Numbered from the stretch's first letter, positions 16,827 to 26,984 are shown. The stretch: DNA of 64,000 nt from Homoserinimonas sp. OAct 916 (GCF_003260275.1 NZ_QJHB01000001.1:310001-374000); one strand, 5' to 3'. The notes: a model not told the origin generated them from the letters alone. Made by a program: numbers and translations.

Positions 16827-17957
16827 CTACAGAACGTCGCCGCGCCCGGAGAGTCGCAGCGCGTCGACGACCGACTTCACCTTCTGGGCGTTGGCTCCGG
16901 TGGTCACCAGCAGTGCGTCGGGGGTGTCCACCACCACGATGTCGTCCACGCCGATGAGGGCGATTGTGCGGCCCCCCTCGGAGACGACGATCCCGCTGGA
17001 TGAGTCGGCCAGCACCCGGGCATCGGCTCCCAGGATCGCCAGATTCGACTTGCGGCCGCCCGAGTGAAGGCGCGCGATCGAGGCGAAGTCTCCCACGTCG
17101 TCCCAGTCGAAGTCGCCGGGAACGACGGCCAGCCTCCCGGCGGCGGCGGCGGGTTCCGCCACCGAGTAGTCGATCGCAATCTTGGTGAGGTTCGGCCACA
17201 CCGCGTCGACGACCATGCCGCGGCGTGACGTGTCCCAGGCTTCTGCGAGCTCGATCACCCCGGCAGCCAACTCGGGTTGGGAGAGGGCCAACTCCTCGAG
17301 AAGCCGCTCCGCCCGGGCAATGAACATTCCGGCGTTCCAGAGATAGTTGCCGCTGGCCAGGTATCGTTCGGCGGTTCGGGCATCCGGCTTCTCCACGAAT
17401 TCCGACACCGTGAGGGCGTGCGGCGCCCCGGCACAGTTCAGCGGCTCCCCGGCATGGATGTAACCGAAGCCCACCGATGGGCCCGACGGTTTGATGCCGA
17501 TGGTGGCGATGTAGTCGGCACGCGCGGCGACCACCGCCTCCTCCACGCAGTGCCTGAAGCCGGTCTGGTCGGTGATCACGTGGTCGGCGGCGAAAGAACC
17601 GATGATGACGCCGGGTTCCCGCCTACTCAGGATCGCAGCGGCCAGTCCGATCGCCGCAGACGATTCGCGCGGGTCGGATTCGAGAACAACGTTCTGGTCG
17701 GCGAGCGTCGGCAGTTGGGCCTCCACGGCGGCACGGTGCGCCCGGCCGGTCACCACCATGATGCGCTGCTCGCCCGACACGGGGGCCAGCCGGTCCCAGG
17801 TGTCTCGCAACAGGGTCTGGCCGCTTCCGGTCAGGTCGTGCAAGAACTTCGGAGCGCCGGCGCGGGAGAGCGGCCACAGCCTGGAGCCGATGCCGCCGGC
17901 CGGGATCACACTGTAGAAACCTTCTATCGGTGCTGCGGATCTGCGAGCTCGAGTCAT
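16827..17957 (-). CDS. manC: Mannose-1-phosphate guanylyltransferase
   Basis: Makes GDP-mannose from GTP and mannose 1-phosphate. The nucleotidyltransferase signature is IPAGGIGSRLWPLSR followed by PKFL, then FAADHVI and FVEKP. At 376 residues it is the short, monofunctional form without the isomerase cupin domain. GDP-mannose feeds polyprenyl-phosphate mannose, phosphatidylinositol mannosides and other envelope glycans, so this gene fits functionally with the GT2/GtrA/DUF6541 group at 4-8 kb. TAGTCT six bases before the ATG suggests a leaderless mRNA; GAAGG directly before the ATG is too close to act as a ribosome site. Confidence 0.92.
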   Translation of the reverse strand: MTRARRSAAPIEGFYSVIPAGGIGSRLWPLSRAGAPKFLHDLTGSGQTLLRDTWDRLAPVSGEQRIMVVTGRAHRAAVEAQLPTLADQNVVLESDPRESSAAIGLAAAILSRREPGVIIGSFAADHVITDQTGFRHCVEEAVVAARADYIATIGIKPSGPSVGFGYIHAGEPLNCAGAPHALTVSEFVEKPDARTAERYLASGNYLWNAGMFIARAERLLEELALSQPELAAGVIELAEAWDTSRRGMVVDAVWPNLTKIAIDYSVAEPAAAAGRLAVVPGDFDWDDVGDFASIARLHSGGRKSNLAILGADARVLADSSSGIVVSEGGRTIALIGVDDIVVVDTPDALLVTTGANAQKVKSVVDALRLSGRGDVL

Positions 17958-17963
17958 CCTTCG

Positions 17964-17969
17964 AGACTA
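17964..17969 (-). promoter_or_regulatory. Leaderless -10 box of manC
   Basis: TAGTCT on the minus strand ends six bases before the ATG at 17957. Confidence 0.4.
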
Positions 17970-18051
17970 GCGCTCGGGCCCCGAAACCGGCCGAAGCGAG
18001 GCCGCGGACCCGGGCGGCGTGCCGAACGAGAAGCCCGATCGACGAAAGCGG

Positions 18052-18110
18052 TAGAGTATTTTTACGCATAGTGCGCATGAGTGCTGGTTCATCGGGGGAG
18101 TTCGCCCCCG
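18052..18110 (+). promoter_or_regulatory. sdh promoter and leader hairpin
   Basis: A -10-like TAGAGT (18052-18057) is followed by a short leader with a hairpin of CGGGGG and CCCCCG arms (18093-18110). AGGAGGG then lies eight bases before the sdhC GTG. The -35 is not clear. Confidence 0.35.
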
Positions 18111-18139
18111 GAATTGCACAGCCGTAGGAGGGTTGTCCC

Positions 18140-18565
18140 GTGTCATCTCAACCGACAGAGACCCAAGCGCCGACACGCCGACGCAAGCCACGGCCGGCGG
18201 GAACGCTGTACCGCGGCGACATCACCGGCCTGTGGTCATGGGTTCTGCACCGGATCACCGGTGTCGCCATTTTCTTCTTTCTGCTCGTCCACATCCTGGA
18301 CACAGCCTTGGTGCGCATCAGCCCGGCCGCGTACGACGCGGTGATCGGCACCTACAAGACCCCGATCATGGGCCTCGGAGAAGTCGCTCTCGTGGGCGCG
18401 ATCGCCTACCACGCCTTCAACGGTCTGCGCATCATCCTGGTCGACTTCTGGCAGTGGGGAACCACACACCAGCGTCTCCTGTCCTGGATCGTGATCGCGC
18501 TGTGGGTCATCACCATGGCCGGTTTCGTCCCCCGTCACTTGATCAGCGTCTTCACCGGCCAGTAG
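18140..18565 (+). CDS. sdhC: Succinate dehydrogenase cytochrome b subunit
   Basis: Membrane anchor of complex II that binds haem b and quinone (menaquinone in actinobacteria). Three hydrophobic segments; RGDITGLWSWVLHRITG near the N-terminus is the SdhC signature, and the helices hold HILD and YHAFNGLRI with likely haem-ligand histidines. 141 residues, normal length. The GTG start has an excellent AGGAGGG at eight bases. First gene of sdhCDAB. Confidence 0.94.
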   Translation: MSSQPTETQAPTRRRKPRPAGTLYRGDITGLWSWVLHRITGVAIFFFLLVHILDTALVRISPAAYDAVIGTYKTPIMGLGEVALVGAIAYHAFNGLRIILVDFWQWGTTHQRLLSWIVIALWVITMAGFVPRHLISVFTGQ

Positions 18566-18578
18566 GAGCGCCGAACAC

Positions 18579-19028
18579 ATGTCTGTCACCATCGAAAACC
18601 CACGCTCCCCATACACGCGCCCTCGCGTGGGCGGGTTGAACATCGAGAAGTGGGGCTGGATCTACATGCGCGTCTCCGGCGTCGTGCTGGTCGTGCTGAT
18701 CTTCGGGCACCTGTTTGTGAACCTGATGCTCGGCACCGGCGTGCACCAGATCGACTTCGCCTTCGTCGGCGGCAAATGGTCCGACCCGTTCTGGCAGTGG
18801 TGGGACACCATCATGCTGTGGCTGGCCATGATCCACGGCGCCAACGGAATGCGCACCATCGTGAACGACTACGTGCGCAAGGTCCAGGTCGCCCGGGTGC
18901 TCAAGGTCGCACTCTTCGCCTCGGCCGCCATCCTGATCATCCTCGGCACCCTCGTCGCGTTCACCTTTGATCCCTGCCCGGCCGGCGCTCCCGCCGACCT
19001 CGTCGCATCCTTCTGCCCGGTCTCGTAG
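18579..19028 (+). CDS. sdhD: Succinate dehydrogenase hydrophobic anchor subunit
   Basis: Second membrane anchor of complex II, 149 residues with three hydrophobic helices. [19 protein letters not shown] and [16 protein letters not shown] are typical of actinobacterial SdhD, with His residues in helices 1 and 2 that can ligate haem. It lies 13 bp after sdhC. The last ~15 residues are hydrophilic and contain two cysteines ([14 protein letters not shown]), an unusual tail for this subunit. Confidence 0.92.
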   Translation: MSVTIENPRSPYTRPRVGGLNIEKWGWIYMRVSGVVLVVLIFGHLFVNLMLGTGVHQIDFAFVGGKWSDPFWQWWDTIMLWLAMIHGANGMRTIVNDYVRKVQVARVLKVALFASAAILIILGTLVAFTFDPCPAGAPADLVASFCPVS

Positions 19029-19059
19029 CCCGGGCCCGAGCAACATACCGGAGACATTC

Positions 19060-20913
19060 GTGACTGATAAGAACGCCCGCCCCGCCCCCCACGAGCATTC
19101 TGGGGCCGGCGCAGCCGACGACCCCTATGCCTCGAAACTGATCGACGGGGTGCACTACCACCAACACGACATCGTGATCGTGGGTGCGGGTGGTGCTGGC
19201 ATGCGCGCAGCAATCGAAGCGGGGCCGCACGCTCGCACCGCCGTGATCTCGAAGCTCTACCCGACCAGGTCACACACCGGGGCGGCGCAGGGCGGAATGG
19301 CCGCGGCGCTGGCCAACGTGGAAGAAGACAACTGGGAGTGGCACACCTTCGACACCGTCAAGGGAGGCGACTACCTGGTTGACCAGGATGCCGCAGAGAT
19401 CCTGGCGAAGGAGGCGATCGACGCGGTCATCGACCTGGAAAACATGGGTCTGCCGTTCAACCGCACCCCCGATGGCAAGATCGACCAGCGCCGATTCGGC
19501 GGGCACACGCGCGACCACGGCAAGGCGGCGGTTCGCCGCGCCTGCTACGCAGCAGACCGCACCGGCCACATGATCCTGCAGACACTGTTCCAGAACTGCG
19601 TCAAGCTCGGCATCAACTTCTTCAACGAGTTCTACGTGCTCGACCTGGTGATGAGCGAGGTCGACGGGGTGCGGAAGCCGTCCGGAGTCGTCGCCTACGA
19701 GTTGGCGACCGGCGAACTGCACGTCTTCCAGGCGAAGGCCGTGATCTTCGCGACCGGCGGCTTCGGCAAGATGTTCAAGACCACCTCGAACGCCCACACT
19801 CTGACCGGTGACGGCGTAGGCATCATCTGGCGCAAGGGCCTGCCGTTGGAAGACATGGAGTTCTTCCAGTTCCACCCGACCGGCCTCGCGGGCCTCGGCA
19901 TCCTGCTGACCGAGGGCGCCCGCGGTGAGGGCGCGATTCTGCGCAACGCCTCCGGCGAACGCTTCATGGAACGTTACGCCCCCACCATCAAAGACCTTGC
20001 CCCCCGGGACATCGTCTCCCGCTGCATGGTCAAGGAGGTGGCCGAGGGCCGCGGCGCCGGACCACACAAGGACTACGTCTACCTCGACTGCACCCACCTC
20101 GGCGCCGAAGTGCTCGAGACCAAGCTGCCCGACATCACCGAGTTCGCCCGCACATACCTGGGTGTCGACCCGGTCACCGAACCGGTGCCGGTGATGCCGA
20201 CCGCGCATTACGCGATGGGTGGCATCCCGACCAACGTGAACGCCGAAGTGCTCAGCGACAACACGACGGTCGTACCCGGCCTGTACGCGGCAGGCGAGTG
20301 CGCCTGCGTCTCGGTGCACGGCTCCAACCGCCTCGGCACCAACTCCCTGCTGGACATCAACGTCTTCGGCAAACGAGCGGGAAAGAACGCGGTCGAGTAT
20401 GTGAAGACCGCACCGGATGTCCCGCTGCCCGAAGACGCGGCGCACTACGTCCGCGCGATGATCGACGACCTGCGCAACTCGACCGGCACCGAACGCATCG
20501 CGGCCATCCGCAAGGAGCTGCAGGAGGAGATGGACAAGAACGCCCAGGTGTTCCGCACCGACGAGTCGTTGGCCGGCGTGTCCGGCACCATCCACCGGCT
20601 GCGGGAGCGCTACCGCAACGTCGGCGTTCAGGACAAGGGCCGCAGATTCAACACCGACCTGCTCGAAGCCGTCGAACTGGGATTCCTGCTCGACCTCGCC
20701 GAGGTCGTCGTGTTCTCCGCCCGCAACCGCAAGGAAAGCCGCGGCGGCCACCAGCGTGACGATTATCCGAACCGCGACGATGCCACCTACTTGAAGCACA
20801 CCATGGCGTACCTGTCGGGTGACCCGCATTCCTCGGATGCCGGCGACCACATCCGCCTGGACTGGAAACCGGTGGTCATCACGAATTACCAGCCGATGGA
20901 GAGGAAGTACTGA
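19060..20913 (+). CDS. sdhA: Succinate dehydrogenase flavoprotein subunit
   Basis: Oxidises succinate to fumarate with covalently bound FAD. The N-terminal Rossmann motif is [11 protein letters not shown]; the FAD-linking His72 sits in SHTGAAQGG; substrate-binding and catalytic stretches [16 protein letters not shown] and [10 protein letters not shown] are all present. I chose the GTG at 19060 because GGAG stands six bases upstream, giving 617 residues; upstream in-frame codons overlap sdhD. The ~35-residue Ala/His-rich N-terminus before the Rossmann fold is longer than in most homologues. The stop shares one base with the sdhB ATG. Confidence 0.96.
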   Translation: MTDKNARPAPHEHSGAGAADDPYASKLIDGVHYHQHDIVIVGAGGAGMRAAIEAGPHARTAVISKLYPTRSHTGAAQGGMAAALANVEEDNWEWHTFDTVKGGDYLVDQDAAEILAKEAIDAVIDLENMGLPFNRTPDGKIDQRRFGGHTRDHGKAAVRRACYAADRTGHMILQTLFQNCVKLGINFFNEFYVLDLVMSEVDGVRKPSGVVAYELATGELHVFQAKAVIFATGGFGKMFKTTSNAHTLTGDGVGIIWRKGLPLEDMEFFQFHPTGLAGLGILLTEGARGEGAILRNASGERFMERYAPTIKDLAPRDIVSRCMVKEVAEGRGAGPHKDYVYLDCTHLGAEVLETKLPDITEFARTYLGVDPVTEPVPVMPTAHYAMGGIPTNVNAEVLSDNTTVVPGLYAAGECACVSVHGSNRLGTNSLLDINVFGKRAGKNAVEYVKTAPDVPLPEDAAHYVRAMIDDLRNSTGTERIAAIRKELQEEMDKNAQVFRTDESLAGVSGTIHRLRERYRNVGVQDKGRRFNTDLLEAVELGFLLDLAEVVVFSARNRKESRGGHQRDDYPNRDDATYLKHTMAYLSGDPHSSDAGDHIRLDWKPVVITNYQPMERKY

Positions 20914-21677
20914 TGTCGATCGCACCCGCGGCTCTGCCAGAGGCTGAGGCGCCGATCCTGCCGTTCACCGTCACCCTGATCATTCGGCGGTTTGACCCCG
21001 AGGTCGACGAGGAGCCGCACTGGCAGGACTTCGACGTGGAGCTGTACTCCACCGACCGCGTGCTCGACGCGCTGCACAAGATCAAATGGGAGGTCGACGG
21101 GTCGCTCACGTTCCGCCGCTCCTGTGCCCACGGGATCTGCGGCTCCGACGCCATGCGCATCAACGGGCGCAACCGATTGGCGTGCAAGACGCTGATCAAA
21201 GACCTCGACATCTCCAAGCCGATCTACGTCGAGGCCATCAAGGGCCTGCCGCTGGAGAAGGACCTCGTAGTCGACATGGAGCCGTTCTTCGAGTCATTCC
21301 GTGCGGTGCAGCCGTTCCTGATCCCAAAGAGTGCACCGACTCCCGGCCACGAGCACACACAGTCGGTGGCGGAACGCGCGGTCTTCGACGACACCACCAA
21401 GTGCATCCTCTGTGCAGCGTGCACCTCGAGCTGCCCGGTGTTCTGGACCGACGGGCAATATTTCGGGCCGGCGGCGATCGTGAACGCCCACCGATTCATC
21501 TTCGACTCCCGCGATGACGCCGCTCAGGTGCGTCTCGACATCCTGAACGACCGCGAGGGTGTCTGGCGCTGCCGCACCACCTTCAACTGCACCGATGCCT
21601 GCCCGCGCGGCATCAAGGTGACTCAGGCGATCGCCGAGGTCAAGCAGGCGATCATGAACAACTCGGCGAAGAAGTAG
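20913..21677 (+). CDS. sdhB: Succinate dehydrogenase iron-sulfur subunit
   Basis: Passes electrons from SdhA to quinone. The N-terminal ferredoxin domain ligates [2Fe-2S] through Cys71, Cys76, Asp79 and Cys91 (CAHGICGSD..); Asp in the third position is also known in E. coli SdhB. The C-terminal domain holds CILCAACTSSCPV (first Cys164) and a second run with CRTTFNCTDACP, ligating the [4Fe-4S] and [3Fe-4S] clusters. 254 residues. Translation is coupled to sdhA by TGATG. Confidence 0.96.
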   Translation: MSIAPAALPEAEAPILPFTVTLIIRRFDPEVDEEPHWQDFDVELYSTDRVLDALHKIKWEVDGSLTFRRSCAHGICGSDAMRINGRNRLACKTLIKDLDISKPIYVEAIKGLPLEKDLVVDMEPFFESFRAVQPFLIPKSAPTPGHEHTQSVAERAVFDDTTKCILCAACTSSCPVFWTDGQYFGPAAIVNAHRFIFDSRDDAAQVRLDILNDREGVWRCRTTFNCTDACPRGIKVTQAIAEVKQAIMNNSAKK

Positions 21678-21687
21678 CCCTACGCGC

Positions 21688-21732
21688 ACAGGAGCGGTCC
21701 GCGCGTTTCGGGTACACGCGGCCCGCTCCTGT
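21688..21732 (+). terminator. Terminator hairpin after sdhB
   Basis: Starting 10 bp after the stop, ACAGGAGCGG..CCGCG pairs with CGCGG.CCGCTCCTGT with one mismatch in about 16 positions and a loop of ~13. No T run follows, as is common in high-GC actinobacteria. Confidence 0.6.
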
Positions 21733-21794
21733 CGCCGTCGACGCCTGGGCTCAACACACCGGGTGCGTTGGCTCCGACGTTGACGGGGGATCGC

Positions 21795-21954
21795 AAAAAA
21801 CTGTTGCACACAATCCAGTGGCAAGGATCGCGTAATTCTCAGCTGGGGAGCGAGAACCGCATTCAAGGAATTTGATCACTCAGATCACATCCTTACCCAC
21901 CGATGGGAGGCGACAACTTCGGGTCTTGGCGCCTCTCGCAACATCCATTGCGAC
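21795..21954 (-). ncRNA. Candidate small RNA between sdhB and the YihY gene
   Basis: A minus-strand promoter, -35 TTGTCA (21985-21990), 18-bp spacer and -10 TACAAT (21961-21966), each a 5/6 consensus match, would start RNA near 21954. The ~160 nt downstream contain consecutive short hairpins: TCGCAA/TTGCGA (21936-21953), GAGGCG/CGCCTC (21907-21935), CCCA-ucgg-TGGG (21896-21907), TGATC/GATCA (21873-21887) and TTCTC/GAGAA (21836-21856). It ends at a T6 run (plus-strand A6, 21795-21800). No open frame of note lies within. It does not match 6S, SRP, tmRNA or RNase P sequences as I know them. Existence and function are inference. Confidence 0.4.
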
Positions 21955-21960
21955 ACGACC

Positions 21961-21990
21961 ATTGTAAGCTCAGCGCCCGCTAGCTGACAA
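21961..21990 (-). promoter_or_regulatory. Strong minus-strand promoter in the sdhB-YihY gap
   Basis: TTGTCA-18-TACAAT on the minus strand is the best sigma-70-type match I find in the window. It points away from the YihY gene and towards sdhB, with no protein gene in that direction before the sdhB terminator. The two boxes are also nearly complementary to one another, forming an imperfect hairpin. Confidence 0.5.
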
Positions 21991-22034
21991 TTGCTCGCCT
22001 TGACCCCAGAACGGGGGTGGGCAGAGATGAAGCA

Positions 22035-22065
22035 GGGGCGAGGTGGCCCCAGCCAACCTCGCCCC
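22035..22065. other. Stem-loop in the sdhB-YihY gap
   Basis: Perfect 10-bp inverted repeat GGGGCGAGGT / ACCTCGCCCC with an 11-nt loop. The rest of the gap (22066-22394) shows no coding frame with actinobacterial codon bias; it holds an 11-bp tandem repeat GTACAGCCGAG near 22245-22265. Together with the candidate RNA this accounts for the 729 bp between sdhB and the YihY gene. Confidence 0.5.
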
Positions 22066-22394
22066 CGATACCCCCCAGCCGAAAATTATGCGGCACGCCT
22101 CCCGATCTGCGTACCCGACTTCCCGAAAAGTTTGGTGCGCAGAGGCCCGCCGCAAGCCTGTGTCGCTGTGAAGCAACGAACCTCAGGATAGGGGACGAAT
22201 GAAAGACCCGACCAGTCCCACTTTCGGGTCGCCCCCAGCCGGGGTACAGCCGAGGTACAGCCGAGCGACCCGCAGAAGTGTGGGCAACCCTCGAGATGCA
22301 CTCTGCCCGACCTTCCGGCCCACGACTGCCCGTTCCCTGCGGGTCAGAGAATTTCACTGCATCCCACGGGTCGTTGGGACGGGGTCGCCGTCGG

Positions 22395-22400
22395 TACGAT
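22395..22400 (+). promoter_or_regulatory. Leaderless -10 box of the YihY/BrkB gene
   Basis: TACGAT ends six bases before the ATG at 22407; TTGGGA lies 15 bp upstream of it as a weak -35. Confidence 0.4.
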
Positions 22401-22406
22401 CGTTGG

Positions 22407-23384
22407 ATGGCATCCCACGATTCACCACTGTCACGGATGAGCGCCCGCCTGCAACCGCTCATCGCCTGGGCCAAGACCACCCGGATCGCCCGTATGATCG
22501 CGCGCTTCAACGAGAGCCGCGGCAACCTTCTCGCCAGCGGGCTGGCGTTCAGCGCAATATTCGCGTCGTTCGCAGGCGTTTTCCTGCTGTTTGCGATCGC
22601 CGGGTTTGTCCTTGAGAAGCAGCCTGAGATCCGTGACCAGTTGGTCTCGATGGTGGCTCGGGCGATCCCTGGACTGATCGACACCGGGGAAGGCGGCGCG
22701 ATCGACCTCGACACCCTGTTCGCCAGTCAGATCCTGGGCTGGGCGGGGTTTATTGCTGCCGGAGTGCTGCTGTGGACGGCGCTCGGCTGGATGAATTCCG
22801 TACGACAGGCGATCCGCATCATTTTTGAACTGCCGCCGCTGGTCATGAATTTCTTCCTGCTCAAGGTTCGCGACCTGGGCCTGATCATCGCGCTCGGAGT
22901 CGTGGTGTTCCTGTCGGCCACGATCTCGGTCATCGGAACGAAGTTGCTGACAACCGTGTTCGGGTGGATCGGCATCACCAGCGATTCCATACTGCTCAAC
23001 ATCAGCGTGCGCATCGTGGCATTCGCCGTCGCCCTGGTCGTTGACACTGTGACGCTCGGCGCCATGTTTCGTGTTCTGGCCGGCATTGCGATCCCCTGGC
23101 GCCTGTTGCTCGGCGGGTCCCTGCTCGGAGGTGTCGCCCTCGGCGTGCTGAAGGTACTGGGAACCCTGGTCATCGGGGGCGCCGGAAACAACCCGCTGCT
23201 CGCCGGCTTCGTTGTGATCATCAGCCTGATGCTCTGGTTCGTTCTGGTCTTCCGGGTGATTCTGATGGCCGCGTCGTTCGTCGCCGTCGAGATGGACGAC
23301 TCAGACGCTCGCGGCACGAGCTCAGGGCGCCCGCCCAAAGTGGTTGCCGAGACCCCCGCCGAGACCGACCACGCCGCGCTCTAG
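22407..23384 (+). CDS. YihY/virulence factor BrkB family membrane protein
   Basis: A 325-residue integral membrane protein with about six hydrophobic segments. The family hallmark is the N-terminal RGNLLASGLAFSAIFASFAGVFLLF helix region and the central ..VLLWTALGWMNSVRQAIRIIF... Older annotations call such proteins ribonuclease BN, which is wrong; function is unknown. The C-terminus (290-325) is hydrophilic. The start is set by the first ATG with a leaderless -10 box; longer frames upstream have no ribosome site. The next gene, xthA, follows after 10 bp but has its own -10 box. Confidence 0.85.
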   Translation: MASHDSPLSRMSARLQPLIAWAKTTRIARMIARFNESRGNLLASGLAFSAIFASFAGVFLLFAIAGFVLEKQPEIRDQLVSMVARAIPGLIDTGEGGAIDLDTLFASQILGWAGFIAAGVLLWTALGWMNSVRQAIRIIFELPPLVMNFFLLKVRDLGLIIALGVVVFLSATISVIGTKLLTTVFGWIGITSDSILLNISVRIVAFAVALVVDTVTLGAMFRVLAGIAIPWRLLLGGSLLGGVALGVLKVLGTLVIGGAGNNPLLAGFVVIISLMLWFVLVFRVILMAASFVAVEMDDSDARGTSSGRPPKVVAETPAETDHAAL

Positions 23385-23387
23385 ACT
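23382..23387 (+). promoter_or_regulatory. Leaderless -10 box of xthA
   Basis: TAGACT ends seven bases before the ATG at 23395. It overlaps the stop codon of the upstream gene. Confidence 0.4.
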
Positions 23388-23394
23388 TGAAACC

Positions 23395-24255
23395 ATGAGT
23401 TCTGCCCCGACACCGACCCGCCTGCGCATCGCCTCGATCAACACGAACGGGGTGCGCGCCGCCTTCCGCAAGGGCATGGGGGCCTGGTTGGAGACCCGAG
23501 ATGTGGACATCCTCGCCATTCAGGAGGTCCGCGCATCCACCGACGACCTCGAAGGCCTGCTCGGTGACGAATGGAGCATTCTGCACGACGCCGCCACCGC
23601 CAAGGGCAGGGCCGGCGTCGCACTTGCGAGCCGAAACGCCGCACACATCCACCGGGTCGCTATCGGCGACGAGGACTTCGACAGCGCCGGCCGCTGGTTG
23701 GAGGCGGACTACGAGGTGAACGGACGTCTGGTCACGGTGGTGAGCGCCTATGTGCACTCGGGCGAGGCGGACACCCCCAAACAGGTCGAGAAGTACAAGT
23801 TCCTCGACGGAATGACCCGGCGCCTGCCCGAGTTGGCCGCGCACAACCCGCTTTCGGTGGTCGTGGGCGACCTGAACGTTGGACACCGCGAACTCGATAT
23901 CAAGAACTGGAAGGACAATGTGAAGCGCTCGGGGTTCCTGCCCACCGAGCGGGCCTACTTCGACCGCTTTCTGGGCGAGAAGGATTCGTCGGTCACGGGC
24001 GTCGACGGCAGCACCGGCCCCGGTCTCGGCTGGGTTGACGTGGGTCGAGAATTCGCGGGAGAAGTGGACGGGCCGTTCAGCTGGTGGAGTTGGCGGGGAC
24101 AGGCCTTCGACAACGACACCGGCTGGCGTATCGACTACCACCTGGCGACCCCCGAGTTGGCAGCGACCGTGGCGCACTACGCGATCGACCGGCCGGCAGC
24201 CTACGACCAGCGCTGGTCCGACCACGCCCCCGTGGTCGTTGACTACCTGATCTGA
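23395..24255 (+). CDS. xthA: Exodeoxyribonuclease III (AP endonuclease)
   Basis: Incises DNA at abasic sites and degrades 3' ends in base-excision repair. The EEP-fold motifs are in order: SINTNGVRAAF, AIQEVRA with the metal-binding Glu, VVGDLNVGH with catalytic Asp and Asn, RIDYHL, and C-terminal SDHAPVVVDY with the catalytic Asp-His. 286 residues, normal length. The ATG at 23395 follows a TAGACT at leaderless distance. Confidence 0.94.
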   Translation: MSSAPTPTRLRIASINTNGVRAAFRKGMGAWLETRDVDILAIQEVRASTDDLEGLLGDEWSILHDAATAKGRAGVALASRNAAHIHRVAIGDEDFDSAGRWLEADYEVNGRLVTVVSAYVHSGEADTPKQVEKYKFLDGMTRRLPELAAHNPLSVVVGDLNVGHRELDIKNWKDNVKRSGFLPTERAYFDRFLGEKDSSVTGVDGSTGPGLGWVDVGREFAGEVDGPFSWWSWRGQAFDNDTGWRIDYHLATPELAATVAHYAIDRPAAYDQRWSDHAPVVVDYLI

Positions 24256-24334
24256 CCGGGCACCCGCAGCGCCGAGCCCACCACTGATCCGACCCCGCAT
24301 CCAAGGCTCACGCCCCCGCAACCGAAAGACATGA

Positions 24335-25348
<1,014 letters not shown>

Positions 25349-25391
25349 CCCGGGCTGTGACGACCAAGCAAGGGGCGAACAAGGAGACACC

Positions 25392-25952
25392 ATGCAACCC
25401 GTGATCCTGCACACGAAGCGAATGGAGCTCAGCGCTCCGACCGAGGCCGACATCGACCAGATCACTCACATCTGTCAGGACGAGGACATCCTGAAGTGGA
25501 CCACCGTACCGTCCCCGTATTCTCGAGCAGACGCCGAGTTCTTCGTGACACAGATCGTGCAGCCCGGCTGGGAGTCGAAGGTGGCACTCACCTGGGCGAT
25601 GCGCCAGGGCGGCGACCTCATCGGCATGATCAGTCTCACCGCCCTCGACGAATCGATGTACGAGCTCGGCTACTGGATGGCCCCCATCGTTCGCGGCCAG
25701 GGTCTGATGGTGGAGGCGGTGCAGCGTGTTGCCGATTACGGATTCGCAGCTGACGGCCTGAACCTCGGCCGCATCGAATGGCACGCCTATGTGGGCAATG
25801 CAGGGTCGGCCTCCGTCGCCCGCCGCTCGGGCTTCACCTACGAGGGACTGCTGCGCATGGAGGGCCTGCAGCGCGGAAAGCGGCACGACAGCTGGGTTGC
25901 CGGCCTGTTGCCGACCGACGACCGCGCCGAGAAACCGGGTTGGCCGGCATGA
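25392..25952 (+). CDS. GNAT acetyltransferase, RimJ/RimL-like
   Basis: 186 residues with the layout of ribosomal-protein N-acetyltransferases: LHTKRMELSAPTEADI at the N-terminus, a central YELGYWMAPIVRGQGLMVEAV containing the acetyl-CoA pyrophosphate loop R-G-Q-G-L-M, and the C-terminal HAYVGNAGSASVARRSGF. AAGGAG lies six bases before the ATG. The substrate is unknown. It overlaps the HAD gene by 4 bp (ATGA), so the two products are co-made. Confidence 0.88.
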   Translation: MQPVILHTKRMELSAPTEADIDQITHICQDEDILKWTTVPSPYSRADAEFFVTQIVQPGWESKVALTWAMRQGGDLIGMISLTALDESMYELGYWMAPIVRGQGLMVEAVQRVADYGFAADGLNLGRIEWHAYVGNAGSASVARRSGFTYEGLLRMEGLQRGKRHDSWVAGLLPTDDRAEKPGWPA

Positions 25953-26680
25953 GGACCCCGCGCGTCGTGCTCTTCGACCTCGACGACACGCTGTTCGCCC
26001 ATCGCGCGGCGGTCGACCGCGGGATCGCGGACTACTCACGCCGCCTGGGCGCTCCCTACGAACGGATCGAGCCCCAAGCCGCGTCACGCCTCTGGTACGA
26101 ACTCGAAGAGCGGCACTACCACTCCTATCTGGCCGGCGATCTGGACTTCGAGGGGCAGCGCCGCGCCAGGGCCCGCGACTTCGCGGCCGCAGCCGGGGTG
26201 CACCTGAACGATGAGCTGGCCGGGGTCTGGTTCGATGACTACTTCGAGCACTACGTGGCCAGCTGGATGCTGCACGACGACGCCCTTGCGTGTTTCGACG
26301 CACTGACCGCCGGCATTCCAGGGGTGCGCTTCGGAATCATCACCAACGGGGACCGCGTCTTCCAGTCCCGCAAGATCGAGCGGGTCGGGTTGACCCACCG
26401 CATCGAGCGCGCCGTCTTCTCCGGTGAGTTAGGCATCACGAAACCTGAGGCCGGCATCTTTCACCACACGATCGGCCAGTTCGGTGTTGACACCTCAGAC
26501 GGTGTGTACATCGGCGACCGTTTGGTCACCGATGCGCTCGGGGCCGCCCGGGCCGGGCTCACCGGCGTCTGGTTGAACCGCTCCGGGCAGCTTCCCGACC
26601 CGGCGGATGCGGCCGAGGCGCGCGCCCTGGGCGTGATCGAGATCCACAGCCTCGACGAGCTGCTCCCGCGCCTGCTCTGA
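25949..26680 (+). CDS. HAD-superfamily hydrolase
   Basis: A 243-residue haloacid-dehalogenase-like phosphatase. Motif I DLDDTLF with nucleophile Asp and acid/base Asp; motif II ITNGD; motif III Lys in GITKPEAGIF; motif IV YIGDRLVTDALGA. A helical cap sits between motif I and II (subclass I). The most similar characterised group is the YjjG/HAD-IA nucleotidase-type, but the substrate cannot be read. I set the start at the ATG that overlaps the acetyltransferase stop, because it directly precedes the strand carrying motif I. Confidence 0.88.
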   Translation: MRTPRVVLFDLDDTLFAHRAAVDRGIADYSRRLGAPYERIEPQAASRLWYELEERHYHSYLAGDLDFEGQRRARARDFAAAAGVHLNDELAGVWFDDYFEHYVASWMLHDDALACFDALTAGIPGVRFGIITNGDRVFQSRKIERVGLTHRIERAVFSGELGITKPEAGIFHHTIGQFGVDTSDGVYIGDRLVTDALGAARAGLTGVWLNRSGQLPDPADAAEARALGVIEIHSLDELLPRLL

Positions 26681-26835
26681 CCTGCGCGACGACTCGGTTT
26701 CGAGATCATCCTTTTTCGCCGGACCCCGCAACCCGATCTCGGTCAATGGCCAACGGATTGCACAGCAATCGTCTCGACCACCAGCACGCGAGATTCCCGC
26801 ATCCGCACCTGTTGTTCTAGGATGGAGTCAGTAAT

Positions 26836-26979
26836 GTGCTCCGGGGTCGGTGAGAGTCCGAACCGGCGGTGATAGTCCGCGACCCGCACCCACGAACGAT
26901 CTGGGAAGATCGCACGCGAGTGCGGTTGATGTGGTGAAATTCCACGACCGACGGTTAAAGTCCGGATGGGAGGATGCAC
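26836..26979 (+). promoter_or_regulatory. FMN riboswitch (RFN element)
   Basis: The conserved core is unmistakable: GTGCTCCGGGGTCGGTG.., AGTCCGAACCGGCGGT, AGTCCGCGACCC, GTGGTGAAATTCCAC and CCGACGGTTAAAGTCCGGAT, closing with GGAtGCAC that pairs with the 5' GTGC as P1. It lies ~100 bp before ribD and should switch off the rib operon when FMN is abundant. Confidence 0.96.
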
Positions 26980-26984
26980 ACGCT

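Noticed and set aside
19270-20925. Long minus-strand open frame opposite sdhA (and similar ones at 391-1818, 2001-3056, 11348-12496, 12559-14376, 50175-51482, 51540-53561, 56184-57425, 60049-61500).
   Set aside because: They lie antisense to clearly recognisable genes, have low-complexity His/Arg/Gly-rich translations and start without ribosome sites. High GC creates such mirror frames.
21868-21890. CRP/FNR-type binding site TTTGATCACTCAGATCAC.
   Set aside because: Half-sites and spacing fit neither the CRP nor the FNR consensus well, and the symmetry is better explained as a stem in the candidate RNA.
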